A stretch of DNA of 64,000 bases from an uncultured Alcaligenaceae bacterium. Lineage in GTDB: Bacteria; Pseudomonadota; Gammaproteobacteria; Burkholderiales; Burkholderiaceae_B. This document shows positions 1 to 8,081 of this stretch, piece after piece. Each line of letters opens with the position of its first letter. Positions within the stretch are counted from its first letter, which is position 1. The position numbers and the translations under genes were made by a program. The notes under the pieces were generated by a model that saw only the letters and a program-made list of their open reading frames with translations, made no database searches and was not told the origin of the DNA. The stretch lies in assembly GCA_937995985.1 (NCBI GenBank), contig CALKIR010000023.1:124001-188000 (forward strand). Direction: 5' to 3'.

Positions 1-329
1 CGCATCAAACACAAGAGGTTTTGGCGCAGCAATTAGCGCCTGTGCTGGCTTTGGGGGCACAGCAGCTGTCTGGTCTGGTTGTGGCCTATGAGCCCGTTTG
101 GGCCATTGGCAGTGGACAGAGCGCCTCACCAGAGTATGCACAACGGGTGCACGAGTTTATTCGTCAGCAGTTGCAGCGGGTGGGCTGTGAGTCTGTGCCT
201 ATTGTGTATGGCGGGAGTGTTAATGCGGATAATGCTGCCAAATTATTTGCCCAGCCTAATATCCAAGGTGCATTAGTAGGTGGGGCATCTCTACAGGCAG
301 ACAGTTTTTTACGTATTGTAGCCGCTTAG
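1..329 (+). CDS. tpiA: Triosephosphate isomerase, C-terminal part (5' end outside window)
   Basis: This is the last ~109 codons of triosephosphate isomerase, which interconverts dihydroxyacetone phosphate and glyceraldehyde 3-phosphate in the cytosol. The active-site segment AYEPVWAIG, with the catalytic Glu, is visible, followed by the phosphate-binding loops YGGSV and ALVGGASL. The reading frame is open to the window edge, so the true start lies upstream; the TTG at 21 is internal. The stop is 19 nt before secG, so the two are probably co-transcribed, as in many betaproteobacteria. Confidence 0.97.
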   Translation, partial: HQTQEVLAQQLAPVLALGAQQLSGLVVAYEPVWAIGSGQSASPEYAQRVHEFIRQQLQRVGCESVPIVYGGSVNADNAAKLFAQPNIQGALVGGASLQADSFLRIVAA

Positions 330-348
330 GCGGTGTCGGAGTTTTTCA

Positions 349-798
349 ATGGAATGGTTATATCCAGTCTTACAGGCAGTGCAGGTTATTTCTGCCTTAG
401 CCGTTATCGGTTTGGTATTATTGCAACACGGTCGAGGTGCTGATATGGGTTCAGCATTTGGTGCTGGATCAGCAGGCAGCCTTTTTGGGGCAGCCGGAGC
501 AGCAAATTTTTTATCCCGTACCACTCGATGGGCAGCTATTGTGTTTTTCATCTCAACTGCTGGGCTGGCCTGGGCGGTGTATCACCCAAAACAAAAAGAA
601 GTTGAGGCAGGCAGTGTGATGCAAGGTTTTGAGTCTGTTGTTCCTGGAGCACCGGCTGCTACAGGAGGGGCCGCAGAACATAATGCTGCTGTACCGGTGG
701 TGCCTGGTTCTGAGGCGCGTGAAGCGGATGGTGTTGATGCAGTGCCTAGTGCATCGAAAGCCGATCAAGGGGCTGAGTCGACTCAGGATAAGGATTAG
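349..798 (+). CDS. secG: Protein translocase subunit SecG
   Basis: SecG is the small inner-membrane partner of SecYE and helps SecA-driven export. The protein has 149 residues. It has a first membrane helix (about residues 7-27), a Gly/Ala-rich cytoplasmic loop with the family motif GRGADMGSAFG, and a second helix (about 60-80). The C-terminal ~65 residues are Ala/Gly/Val/Glu-rich low-complexity sequence, which makes it longer than the ~110-residue E. coli protein. It follows tpiA directly and is followed by a terminator-like hairpin at 815-844. Confidence 0.96.
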   Translation: MEWLYPVLQAVQVISALAVIGLVLLQHGRGADMGSAFGAGSAGSLFGAAGAANFLSRTTRWAAIVFFISTAGLAWAVYHPKQKEVEAGSVMQGFESVVPGAPAATGGAAEHNAAVPVVPGSEAREADGVDAVPSASKADQGAESTQDKD

Positions 799-814
799 CT
801 CAGTCTTTAGCCGC

Positions 815-844
815 AGGGCGGCAGCATAGACTATGTGCCGCCCT
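815..844 (+). terminator. Terminator-like hairpin after secG
   Basis: The arms AGGGCGGCA (815-823) and TGCCGCCCT (836-844) pair over 9 bp. An inner CATA/TATG pairing extends the stem around a 3-nt loop. Only TTA follows rather than a long T-run, so intrinsic termination is plausible but not certain. It separates the tpiA-secG unit from the tRNA promoter. Confidence 0.6.
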
Positions 845-890
845 TAGCATTAAGTTTGTTGTGTTAGGCCGACAGGGTTAAGAAAAGCTC

Positions 891-918
891 TTCACAGTCT
901 TATAAATTGTGCTATAGT
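891..918 (+). promoter_or_regulatory. Probable sigma70 promoter of the tRNA-Leu gene
   Basis: TTCACA (891-896) and TATAGT (913-918) are separated by 16 nt and lie about 43 nt upstream of the mature tRNA. Both hexamers are close to the sigma70 consensus. The spacing and position suit a short tRNA leader starting near 925. Confidence 0.6.
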
Positions 919-960
919 TGTCATCTTTAGAGTGATTGGTTTATCCAGTCAAACCCCTGT

Positions 961-1045
961 GCTGACGTGGTGGAATTGGTAGACACGCTATCTTGAGGGG
1001 GTAGTGGCGAAAGCCATGCGAGTTCGATTCTCGCCGTCAGCACCA
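961..1045 (+). tRNA. tRNA-Leu (anticodon GAG)
   Basis: The acceptor arms GCTGACG (961-967) and CGTCAGC (1035-1041) pair perfectly, followed by A and an encoded CCA (1043-1045). The anticodon stem CTATC/GGTAG encloses the loop TTGAGGG, giving anticodon GAG for CUC/CUU codons. A variable arm TGGC-GAAA-GCCA marks a class II tRNA, and the T-arm reads GCGAG-TTCGATT-CTCGC. Its place between secG and the nuo region matches betaproteobacterial gene order. Confidence 0.97.
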
Positions 1046-1057
1046 TTGATATAGTTT

Positions 1058-1082
1058 AGACGTCGCCTGACGTCTTTTTTTT
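1058..1082 (+). terminator. Rho-independent terminator of tRNA-Leu
   Basis: A perfect 7-bp stem AGACGTC/GACGTCT with loop GCCT runs straight into a stretch of eight T's. It begins 12 nt after the tRNA CCA end. Confidence 0.88.
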
Positions 1083-1445
1083 CGCCCAGAGTTTTTGGTA
1101 GGGCCACTTAAAGTGTTTTCTTAAGAGGGGCGCCTAACTGCTTCACAACAGAGGGTAGAACTGTAAAAGGTTTTAGGCGTAGAGGGGTCTAGGGGCAGGG
1201 GGGATGGAACATAGGGCTCAGGCGCTTACAAGGCAGGAAATGGCGTTTTGTGCCAAAAAAACCACGCTTTGTGGTGCAAAAGATACAGAAAACGGGCTTT
1301 TTGAAGGTAAAAGCAGTATAAACATAGTCATGGGCACGGAATTTTGGTGCAATAACTCTAACTTCCTTTTTAGGGGTTAAGTAGAGCAGCGGTTCGAAAT
1401 GGGCTGCTCTGAATGACTCAAAAAAAATCCATGGAGATTTCACAC
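1083..1445 (+). promoter_or_regulatory. Porin upstream region (363 nt, no gene)
   Basis: I see no credible coding sequence here. It holds a short hairpin ACCAC-GCTTT-GTGGT (1261-1275), a GC-rich G-run around 1180-1205, and a perfect inverted repeat AGAGCAGC/GCTGCTCT (1383-1410) shortly before the porin ribosome-binding site. A porin promoter must lie here, but no single -35/-10 pair is convincing; the AT-rich stretch around 1290-1330 is the likeliest area. The length suggests a regulated leader, which is inference. Confidence 0.5.
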
Positions 1446-2624
1446 ATGAAAAAGACATTGCTCGCTGCTGCTCTGATGGTCGGCTTTGCTGGCGTCGCGC
1501 AAGCAGAAACATCTGTAACCCTGTACGGGGTTGTTGACGGTGGTATTGGTTACCAACGTGTAAAAGGTAATGATGAAAACGGTGATAGCGCAAAGGCTAC
1601 TCGCACCGGCTTGCTCAGCGGCGTTCAGCGCGGTAACCGCTGGGGTTTGAGAGGCACTGAGGACCTCGGCGACGGTTTGCGCTTTATCTTCCAGCTCGAG
1701 AGCGGCTTCAATATTGCCGATGGTAATTCCGCTCAAGGGGGCCGTCTGTTTGGTCGTGAGGCCCATTTTGGTCTCGCTGGGGATAACTGGGGTCAGTTGA
1801 CCTTTGGTCGTCAGACAACTGTTAGCTCCCTTTATATGCCTGGTATTGCTAGCCCCTTTGGTGGCAGCTTCATGCAAGCCAATGCTGGTGCAACCTTTAG
1901 CGCGATCAACACCACCCGCTACGACAACATGATTCAGTACCAAACACCTAGCTATGCTGGTTTTCAGTTGGGTGTGGGCTACTCCTTTAACACCAATGGC
2001 GCTCAATACGGCACCCTAAAGAGAGCCGACGGCAGCAAGATCAAGCCCGATCAGCAGGCCTGGAGCACCGCATTGCGTTATGCTAATGGTCCTATCGCTG
2101 TTGGTTTAAGCTATGACCAGAATCGCTCTGCCAGAAATTCGTGGGATGATGACGAGAAAGTTAAAGACTGGGGCGGCTCAAATAAGCGCGTGACCGCCAA
2201 AGAGTGGACCTTGGCTGCTAGCTACGATTTTGAGGTGGTTAAGTTGCACTTGGCTGGAGGTCAGTCCCGCGATGGCTTGATCACTCCTGAGTCTTACTAT
2301 GGGATCGGTGGGAAAGTCGTTGATGTTGGTCTCAATGATGGCCTTTTTAACAAAGGCTTCCGCGCTAACAACTACACTGTTGGTTTGAGTGCTCCTGTAG
2401 GTGCTGGTAAGGTAATGGCTTCTTGGGGTATGAGCGACCTGCGTAAGACTGCTAATGGAGATAAGAGCGATTATAAAAATCAGCAGATCTACAGCTTGGG
2501 TTACACCTACCCCTTGTCTAAGCGCACCAATGTATACGCTATTGGTTCTTACGCCAAAAACGTTTACTATGCGCCCAAGCTCAAGTCCACTCTCGTGGGC
2601 GTTGGTTTGAGCCACCAGTTCTAA
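1446..2624 (+). CDS. Gram-negative general porin (OmpC-like, trimeric beta-barrel)
   Basis: A 392-residue outer-membrane porin of the betaproteobacterial type, forming a diffusion channel for small solutes. Residues 1-20 are a clear signal peptide ending VAQA, and the mature protein begins ETSVTLYGVVDGG, the hallmark first strand of this family. The C-terminus ends in Phe (GLSHQF), the usual barrel-assembly signal. Many Gly/aromatic alternating strands follow the family pattern, including the loop FGRQTTV. The ATG at 1446 is chosen because it gives the signal peptide and has GGAGAT 6 nt upstream; an earlier in-frame ATG at 1413 would add residues in front of the signal peptide. It is probably monocistronic. 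Substrate preference cannot be read from sequence. Confidence 0.95.
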   Translation: MKKTLLAAALMVGFAGVAQAETSVTLYGVVDGGIGYQRVKGNDENGDSAKATRTGLLSGVQRGNRWGLRGTEDLGDGLRFIFQLESGFNIADGNSAQGGRLFGREAHFGLAGDNWGQLTFGRQTTVSSLYMPGIASPFGGSFMQANAGATFSAINTTRYDNMIQYQTPSYAGFQLGVGYSFNTNGAQYGTLKRADGSKIKPDQQAWSTALRYANGPIAVGLSYDQNRSARNSWDDDEKVKDWGGSNKRVTAKEWTLAASYDFEVVKLHLAGGQSRDGLITPESYYGIGGKVVDVGLNDGLFNKGFRANNYTVGLSAPVGAGKVMASWGMSDLRKTANGDKSDYKNQQIYSLGYTYPLSKRTNVYAIGSYAKNVYYAPKLKSTLVGVGLSHQF

Positions 2625-2660
2625 TTTTTGCGTAGCTTGACTACGTGAGTTAGATAGATA

Positions 2661-2694
2661 AAAAGCCACTCGCTTGCGGGTGGCTTTTCTTTTG
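2661..2694 (+). terminator. Rho-independent terminator of the porin gene
   Basis: AAAAGCCAC and GTGGCTTTT form a stem of about 12 bp, with a G-T wobble, around the TTG loop region, followed by TCTTTTG. The A-run/T-run symmetry suggests it could also serve the convergent thioesterase gene. Confidence 0.85.
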
Positions 2695-2739
2695 TCTCGA
2701 GCTCAGTGTTCAGGAGGGGGCGGATCGTAGTGGGTCAGC

Positions 2740-3219
2740 TTATTTTTGTGTTGAGGTAGGGGGCAGCCAGTGCGTGAGCTGTTGGCGCATGTGTGGCGGG
2801 ATAGGGGTGGATTTTCTGTGTTTTGGATCAACGATGACCATGACGGTTTCGTTGTGAAAAGCTATCAGTCCGTTTTGGCCGATAAGGGCCTCTAATATAA
2901 ATGAGCTATTGCCAATGCGTTTGACACGCTTGTAAACATCTACAGCCCCTGGCCAGTTCATCTCAGCTAGGTAATCCGCACTAATATGAGCGACTACATT
3001 CATGGTGTTGCGCTCTTCGGCGCTTTTAATGTGGTACAGCATTTTAGAGCGTACATCCTCAATGATGCGCAAATATGCAACATTATTGACATGGCCTTGA
3101 CGGTCAATGTCGCTGTACTGTAGTTCATATTGAACGTGGTAGGGGTAATGTTCGGGATTCAGGTGCTCGGCCTTCTCTGTGCTGCGTAGTACTTGGGTTT
3201 GGGAATGTGTATTGGTCAT
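2740..3219 (-). CDS. Acyl-CoA thioesterase, 4HBT hotdog family
   Basis: A 159-residue cytosolic protein of the 4-hydroxybenzoyl-CoA thioesterase superfamily, which hydrolyses acyl-CoA thioesters. The diagnostic motif YSDIDRQGHVNNVAY sits near residues 35-49, with the Asp expected to act in catalysis. The later part fits the remaining hotdog strands (VDVYKRVKRIGNSSF). The first ~25 residues are polar and poorly conserved. It is transcribed away from nuo and towards the porin, with no operon partner. The true acyl substrate is unknown; family members range from medium-chain to aromatic acyl-CoA. Confidence 0.85.
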   Translation of the reverse strand: MTNTHSQTQVLRSTEKAEHLNPEHYPYHVQYELQYSDIDRQGHVNNVAYLRIIEDVRSKMLYHIKSAEERNTMNVVAHISADYLAEMNWPGAVDVYKRVKRIGNSSFILEALIGQNGLIAFHNETVMVIVDPKHRKSTPIPPHMRQQLTHWLPPTSTQK

Positions 3220-3305
3220 AAGTCTGAGTATTTAAGTAATAATGAGTAAAAGCTTAAATTCAGAAAGTATGCCTTTTTTTGTTTTTATATCAATAGAAAG
3301 TAGTA

Positions 3306-3334
3306 TTGGAGTTGGGTTTGTCGCAAACTATAAG
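3306..3334 (+). promoter_or_regulatory. Candidate sigma70 promoter of the nuo operon
   Basis: TTGGAG (3306-3311) and TATAAG (3329-3334) are separated by an ideal 17 nt, about 80 nt before the nuoA start. The region lies between the divergent thioesterase and nuoA and is AT-rich. This is a motif match only. Confidence 0.5.
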
Positions 3335-3414
3335 AATCTTATGAGTGAAAACCCGAAAAGAAATTACATCAATGCTACAATCTAGTCGGTTATGGATTGC
3401 ACATGGGTATAGGC

Positions 3415-3774
3415 ATGAACTTGCAGAACTACTTTCCAGTTTTAATGTTTATTATTGTTGCAACTTTGCTGGGTATGGCATTGGTTGCAGCAGGTCGTAT
3501 TCTCGGGCCGCATCGTCCGTACGATGAAAAGCTTTCTCCTTATGAGTGCGGTTTCGAGGAGTTTGGCGATTCGCGCATGAATGTCGATATTCGCTATTAT
3601 CTCATTGCCATTCTATTTATTATGTTTGATTTAGAAATTGCCTTTCTGTTCCCGTGGGCAATGGCATATGGCACTGTAGGCATCGTGGGCTTTGTCACTG
3701 CGATGGTTTTTTTGCTGATTCTAACTGTAGGTTTTATTTACGAGTGGAAGAAGGGTGCATTAGACTGGGAGTAA
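3415..3774 (+). CDS. nuoA: NADH-quinone oxidoreductase subunit A
   Basis: NuoA is a small three-helix membrane subunit of respiratory complex I, at the junction of the membrane and peripheral arms near the quinone pocket. With the start at 3415 it has 119 residues, the usual family length, and begins MNLQNYFPV as in related genera. The conserved loop LSPYECGFE and the segments DVRYY-like (DIRYYLIA) and FDLEIAFLFPW are present, and the end KKGALDWE is typical. The upstream in-frame TTG 3397 and ATG 3403 are alternatives, since no strong Shine-Dalgarno decides. It is the first gene of the operon. Confidence 0.95.
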   Translation: MNLQNYFPVLMFIIVATLLGMALVAAGRILGPHRPYDEKLSPYECGFEEFGDSRMNVDIRYYLIAILFIMFDLEIAFLFPWAMAYGTVGIVGFVTAMVFLLILTVGFIYEWKKGALDWE

Positions 3775-3801
3775 CCCCCATTCAATTTCAAGGGCAGTGA
3801 T

Positions 3802-4278
3802 ATGGCTATTGACGGCATTTTAAAAGAAGGTTTTATTACCACCAGTGCGGACAAGTTTCTGAACTGGGCCAAGACCGGTTCGCTTTGGCCGATGACATTT
3901 GGTCTGGCCTGTTGTGCGGTCGAGATGATGCATGCAGGTGCAGCGCGTTATGATCTTGACCAGTTTGGAATTATTTTTAGAGCCAGTCCCCGTCAATCTG
4001 ATTTAATGATTGTGGCGGGGACTTTATGTAACAAAATGGCGCCCGCGTTACGCAAGGTGTATGACCAAATGGCTGAGCCGCGTTGGGTGGTATCCATGGG
4101 GTCCTGTGCTAATGGAGGGGGGTATTACCACTATTCCTATTCAGTGGTACGGGGCTGCGATAGAATTGTGCCGGTGGATATTTATGTGCCCGGGTGTCCG
4201 CCGACGGCCGAGGCATTGGTGTATGGCTTGATTCAAATGCAAAACAAGATTCGTTTAACCAATACCATTGCGCGCTAA
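3802..4278 (+). CDS. nuoB: NADH-quinone oxidoreductase subunit B
   Basis: NuoB carries iron-sulfur cluster N2, the last electron carrier before quinone in complex I. The 158-residue protein has the cluster ligands as the Cys pair at 37-38 (LACCAVEMM), Cys102 (GSCANGGG) and Cys132 (VPGCPP). It lies 27 nt after nuoA and 34 nt before nuoC. The length and all ligands are normal. Confidence 0.98.
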   Translation: MAIDGILKEGFITTSADKFLNWAKTGSLWPMTFGLACCAVEMMHAGAARYDLDQFGIIFRASPRQSDLMIVAGTLCNKMAPALRKVYDQMAEPRWVVSMGSCANGGGYYHYSYSVVRGCDRIVPVDIYVPGCPPTAEALVYGLIQMQNKIRLTNTIAR

Positions 4279-4312
4279 GCCACAGGCAGCGTATGGCTTT
4301 AAAGGCACTATC

Positions 4313-4924
4313 ATGACACGTCTTACGACTTTAGAGACCAATTTAAAAACCGTATTAGGTGAGGATATTGACCTGACTCGTGCGCTTGGGGAGCTCACCT
4401 TGCAGGTGCCCGCGGATCAATGGGTGGCGCTATGCCGCACGCTACGCGACCATGCAGATTTGCGCTTTGAAACCTGTATCGATCTCTGCGCCGTTGATTA
4501 TTCCGCTTGGCGTGCACCTACCTATACGGATGCGGCCCAGCATTTTCCACAGCGTTTTGCAGTGGTACTACATCTGCTGTCGTTGACGCATAATTGGCGT
4601 TTACGTGTGCGTACCTTTGTTCCAAACGATGAGTTTCCTCTCCTCCCTACTTTGTGTGATGTATGGCCCTCGGTCAATTGGTTTGAACGAGAGGCCTTTG
4701 ATTTATTTGGGGTGGTATTTGAGGGGCATCCGGATTTGCGTCGTATTTTGACAGACTATGGCTTTATTGGTCATCCTTTCCGCAAGGATTTCCCCATCTC
4801 GGGTTATGTAGAAATGCGTTATGACCCAGAGCAAAAGCGGGTTGTTTATCAACCAGTGACCATCGAGCCACGCGAAATTGTGCCCCGCGTGGTGCGCGAA
4901 GACGATTATGGTATAGGGCGTTAA
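4313..4924 (+). CDS. nuoC: NADH-quinone oxidoreductase subunit C
   Basis: NuoC (203 residues) is the 30-kDa peripheral-arm subunit that packs against NuoD. The family signature is visible as WFEREAFDLFGVVFEGHPDLRRI, followed by TDYGFIGHPFRKDFP. The ATG at 4313 is preferred because MTRLTTLETNL matches the normal N-terminus; an earlier in-frame start at 4268 would overlap nuoB by 11 nt. NuoC and NuoD are separate genes here, not fused as in E. coli. Confidence 0.97.
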   Translation: MTRLTTLETNLKTVLGEDIDLTRALGELTLQVPADQWVALCRTLRDHADLRFETCIDLCAVDYSAWRAPTYTDAAQHFPQRFAVVLHLLSLTHNWRLRVRTFVPNDEFPLLPTLCDVWPSVNWFEREAFDLFGVVFEGHPDLRRILTDYGFIGHPFRKDFPISGYVEMRYDPEQKRVVYQPVTIEPREIVPRVVREDDYGIGR

Positions 4925-4929
4925 TCATC

Positions 4930-6183
4930 ATGGCTGAAATCAAAAATTACACCTTAAACTTTGGTCCTCAGCACCCGGCAGCGCACGGTGTGTTGCGTTT
5001 GGTGCTTGAGATGGATGGCGAGGTCATTCAGCGTGCTGACCCGCATATTGGATTGTTGCACCGAGCGACTGAAAAATTAGCGGAAAACCGCACTTATCTG
5101 CAGACATTGCCCTATATGGACCGACTTGATTATGTCTCCATGATGTGCAATGAGCATGCCTATTGCCTGGCAGTGGAAAAGCTGTTGGGCATCGAGGTGC
5201 CGCTGCGGGCGCAGTATATCCGAGTCATGTTTGACGAGATTACGCGCTTATCCAATCACTTAATGTCGGTGGGGTCCCATGCGCTAGACGTAGGTGCTAT
5301 GGCTGTGTTTTTATACGCATTTCGTGAGCGTGAGGACATCATGGATATGTATGAGGCGGTTTCTGGTGCGCGAATGCACGCCGCCTATTATCGTCCAGGT
5401 GGTGTGTATCGTGATCTGCCCGATACCATGCCTCAGTATCAGCCGAGCAAGTATCGCAGCGAAAAGGAATTGCGTGCGATGAACGAGGATCGCTCTGGCT
5501 CATTGCTTGATTTTATCGAAGCCTTTACGGAGCGCTTTCCCAAGTGTGTGGATGAGTATGAGACTCTGCTGACTGAAAACCGTATTTGGAAGCAGCGTCT
5601 CGTTGATGTCGGGGTGGTCAGCGCTGAGCGTGCAATGGCACTTGGCTTTACTGGACCCATGTTAAGAGGGTCGGGGGTAGAGTGGGATGTGCGCAAAAAA
5701 CAGCCTTATGCTGTCTATGACCGGGTAGAGTTTGATGTGCCAGTGGGCACGAACGGTGATTGCTATGACCGTTATTTGGTGCGTATCCAAGAGATGCGCG
5801 AAAGCAATAGAATTATTCGCCAATGCGTGGAATGGCTGCGCAATAATCCCGGACCAGTCATTACCGATAATCACAAGGTAGCGCCTCCTAAGCGTGAGCG
5901 TATGAAAACGGGCATGGAGGATCTTATCCATCATTTCAAACTCTTTTCTGAGGGCATGCATGTGCCGCCAGGCGAGGCCTACGCTGGCATTGAGCATCCC
6001 AAGGGCGAGTTTGGTGTGTATTTGATCTCTGATGGGGCCAATAAGCCTTATCGCATGAAAATTCGTGCCCCTGGTTTTGTGCACCTGCAATCCTTGGACG
6101 AGATGTCTCGAGGCCATATGTTGGCTGATTGTGTCACCATTATTGGTACTCAGGACATCGTGTTTGGTGAAATTGACCGCTAA
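4930..6183 (+). CDS. nuoD: NADH-quinone oxidoreductase subunit D
   Basis: NuoD (417 residues) is the 49-kDa subunit that builds the quinone-binding cavity with NuoB. The N-terminal FGPQHPAAHGVLRL loop, whose His reaches the quinone headgroup in characterised enzymes, is intact. HIGLLHRATEKL and the C-terminal DIVFGEIDR also match the family. It starts 5 nt after nuoC, which suggests translational coupling. Confidence 0.98.
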   Translation: MAEIKNYTLNFGPQHPAAHGVLRLVLEMDGEVIQRADPHIGLLHRATEKLAENRTYLQTLPYMDRLDYVSMMCNEHAYCLAVEKLLGIEVPLRAQYIRVMFDEITRLSNHLMSVGSHALDVGAMAVFLYAFREREDIMDMYEAVSGARMHAAYYRPGGVYRDLPDTMPQYQPSKYRSEKELRAMNEDRSGSLLDFIEAFTERFPKCVDEYETLLTENRIWKQRLVDVGVVSAERAMALGFTGPMLRGSGVEWDVRKKQPYAVYDRVEFDVPVGTNGDCYDRYLVRIQEMRESNRIIRQCVEWLRNNPGPVITDNHKVAPPKRERMKTGMEDLIHHFKLFSEGMHVPPGEAYAGIEHPKGEFGVYLISDGANKPYRMKIRAPGFVHLQSLDEMSRGHMLADCVTIIGTQDIVFGEIDR

Positions 6184-6213
6184 GGCGGCCTTGTGGAACG
6201 ACGGAATCGAATT

Positions 6214-6708
6214 ATGCTGCTTTCCGAACAAGCTTATCAACGAATCGACCGCGAGCTAACTAAGTTTCCGGAAGATCAAAAACGCTCAGCGATTATGGCT
6301 GCATTAGCCATTGCCCAAGAGGAAAAAGGGTGGGTGTCTACCGAGGTGATTGAAGATGTAGCCGCGTATTTGGGGGTTCCTCCCATACAGGTCCAAGAGG
6401 TCGCTACCTTTTACGACATGTTTCATGTACGCCCGGTGGGTCGCTTTACTATTTCTGTGTGTACCAATTTACCGTGTGCTCTTAGAGACGGGGTGCGTTC
6501 GGGCGAATACCTCAAGAAAAAACTTGGCATCGATTATGGTGAGACCACACCAGATGGGTTGTTTACTCTTGAAGAGGCTGAGTGTATGGGGTCGTGTGGT
6601 GATGCTCCCGTAATGCTACTCAATAATCATCATATGTGTTTGCATATGCAAGAAGAACGTATTGATTTTATGCTCGAAGAGCTTAGAAAAGAGGGGGAGT
6701 CCGCATGA
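6214..6708 (+). CDS. nuoE: NADH-quinone oxidoreductase subunit E
   Basis: NuoE (164 residues) is the 24-kDa thioredoxin-like subunit of the NADH dehydrogenase module and holds the 2Fe-2S cluster N1a. Its four Cys ligands are in SVCTNLPCAL and AECMGSCGDAP. The ATG at 6214 (MLLSEQAYQRIDREL) is preferred over the upstream ATG at 6193 because it matches related proteins. The 3' end overlaps nuoF by 4 nt (ATGA). Confidence 0.96.
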   Translation: MLLSEQAYQRIDRELTKFPEDQKRSAIMAALAIAQEEKGWVSTEVIEDVAAYLGVPPIQVQEVATFYDMFHVRPVGRFTISVCTNLPCALRDGVRSGEYLKKKLGIDYGETTPDGLFTLEEAECMGSCGDAPVMLLNNHHMCLHMQEERIDFMLEELRKEGESA

Positions 6709-8066
6709 GTAAGGCCAGTGTGTTTGAACGGTTAGCTCAGGGGTTGGATCCCAATCCTTTAAATGATTGGTCGCGCAGCATGATTTTTCATGGCCGCCAT
6801 ATTAACCCTCAGATCTTAGCTGGACTTGATGGCACGAATTGGGATTTAGAGGGCTATATTAAGCGTGGTGGCTATGAGGGACTGAAAAAAGCGCTCAGCA
6901 TGAGTCCCGAAGAGGTGGTTGCTGAGGTCAAGCAGTCTGTGTTGCGTGGCCGAGGCGGGGCGGGCTTCCCTAGTGGTCTCAAGTGGAGTTTTATGCCCCG
7001 TGATTTGCCCGGTGACAAGTATTTGGTCTGTAACTCAGATGAGGGTGAGCCGGGGACCTTTAAAGACCGTGATATTTTGCGTTTCAATCCGCATGCTGTT
7101 ATTGAAGGCATGGCTATTGCTGCTTATGCAATGGGAATTCATGTCGGTTATAACTACATTCACGGTGAAATCTTTGAGGTGTATCAGCGCTTTGAAGAGG
7201 CTATTGAGCAGGCCCGTCAGGCTGGGTTTTTAGGTAAAAATATATTAGATTCAGGCTTTGATTTTGAGCTCCATGCCTTTCATGGTTATGGAGCCTATAT
7301 TTGTGGTGAGGAAACAGCATTATTGGAGTCCCTCGAAGGCAAGCGTGGCAATCCTCGCTTTAAGCCTCCTTTCCCCGCCAGCTATGGCTTATATGGTAAG
7401 CCCACCACAATTAATAATACGGAGACCTTTGCTGCGGTTCCTTGGATTTTCCGTCATAGTGGCAAAGCGTTTCTTGAGGCGGGGGTGGAAAATGCAGGAG
7501 GAACAAAGATTTTCTCAGTATCAGGCGATGTGGAGTTGCCTGGTAATTATGAGGTGCCTATGGGCACTCCGTTTGCAAAGTTACTCGAGTTAGCAGGCGG
7601 GGTACGGGGTGGACGCAAGCTTAAGGCCGTTATTCCCGGTGGGTCCAGTGCGCCAGTAGTACCCGGCCATATTATGATGGAAACCAACATGGATTTTGAC
7701 TCCGTAGCTAAAGCTGGGTCGATGCTTGGGTCTGGTGCTGTGATTGTGATGGATGAGACCCGTTGCATGGTTAAGTCCTTGTTGCGTTTATCTTATTTTT
7801 ATTACCACGAGAGTTGCGGTCAGTGCACCCCATGTCGCGAGGGGACTGGCTGGTTGTGGCGTATGGTGCATCGGGTCGAGCATGGCCAAGGCCGAATGGA
7901 AGACCTCGATATGTTGGATGAAATTGCCAACAACATCATTGGGCGCACGATTTGCGGTCTGGGTGATGCAGCCGCATTCCCCGTGCGTAGTTTTGTCAAG
8001 CATTTCCGCGACGAGTTCGCACACCACATCGAGCATAAGCAGTGTGTGGTGCCCCAATATTTGTAG
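6705..8066 (+). CDS. nuoF: NADH-quinone oxidoreductase subunit F (NADH/FMN binding)
   Basis: NuoF (453 residues) binds NADH, FMN and the 4Fe-4S cluster N3, and is where electrons enter complex I. The glycine-rich nucleotide loop GRGGAGFPSGLKW lies near residue 80, and CNSDEGEPGTFKDRDI follows. The cluster ligands are in ESCGQCTPCREGTGW and the later TICGLGDA. It overlaps nuoE by 4 nt and precedes nuoG by 15 nt. Confidence 0.98.
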   Translation: MSKASVFERLAQGLDPNPLNDWSRSMIFHGRHINPQILAGLDGTNWDLEGYIKRGGYEGLKKALSMSPEEVVAEVKQSVLRGRGGAGFPSGLKWSFMPRDLPGDKYLVCNSDEGEPGTFKDRDILRFNPHAVIEGMAIAAYAMGIHVGYNYIHGEIFEVYQRFEEAIEQARQAGFLGKNILDSGFDFELHAFHGYGAYICGEETALLESLEGKRGNPRFKPPFPASYGLYGKPTTINNTETFAAVPWIFRHSGKAFLEAGVENAGGTKIFSVSGDVELPGNYEVPMGTPFAKLLELAGGVRGGRKLKAVIPGGSSAPVVPGHIMMETNMDFDSVAKAGSMLGSGAVIVMDETRCMVKSLLRLSYFYYHESCGQCTPCREGTGWLWRMVHRVEHGQGRMEDLDMLDEIANNIIGRTICGLGDAAAFPVRSFVKHFRDEFAHHIEHKQCVVPQYL

Positions 8067-8081
8067 GCTCAGGACGATTTC

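Noticed and set aside
1440..2006. 188-codon open frame on the minus strand opposite the porin gene
   Set aside because: It lies wholly inside a well-supported porin gene, has no family resemblance and reflects the porin's codon pattern.
2178..2669. 163-codon minus-strand frame over the porin 3' end and terminator
   Set aside because: It would start inside the porin terminator and matches no known family.
961..3400. Genomic island integrated at tRNA-Leu
   Set aside because: No integrase, no repeat of the tRNA 3' end downstream and no composition break that I can see; kept only as a gene-order observation.
5662..6240. 192-codon minus-strand frame opposite nuoD
   Set aside because: It is a shadow of nuoD, without a ribosome-binding site or recognisable domain.
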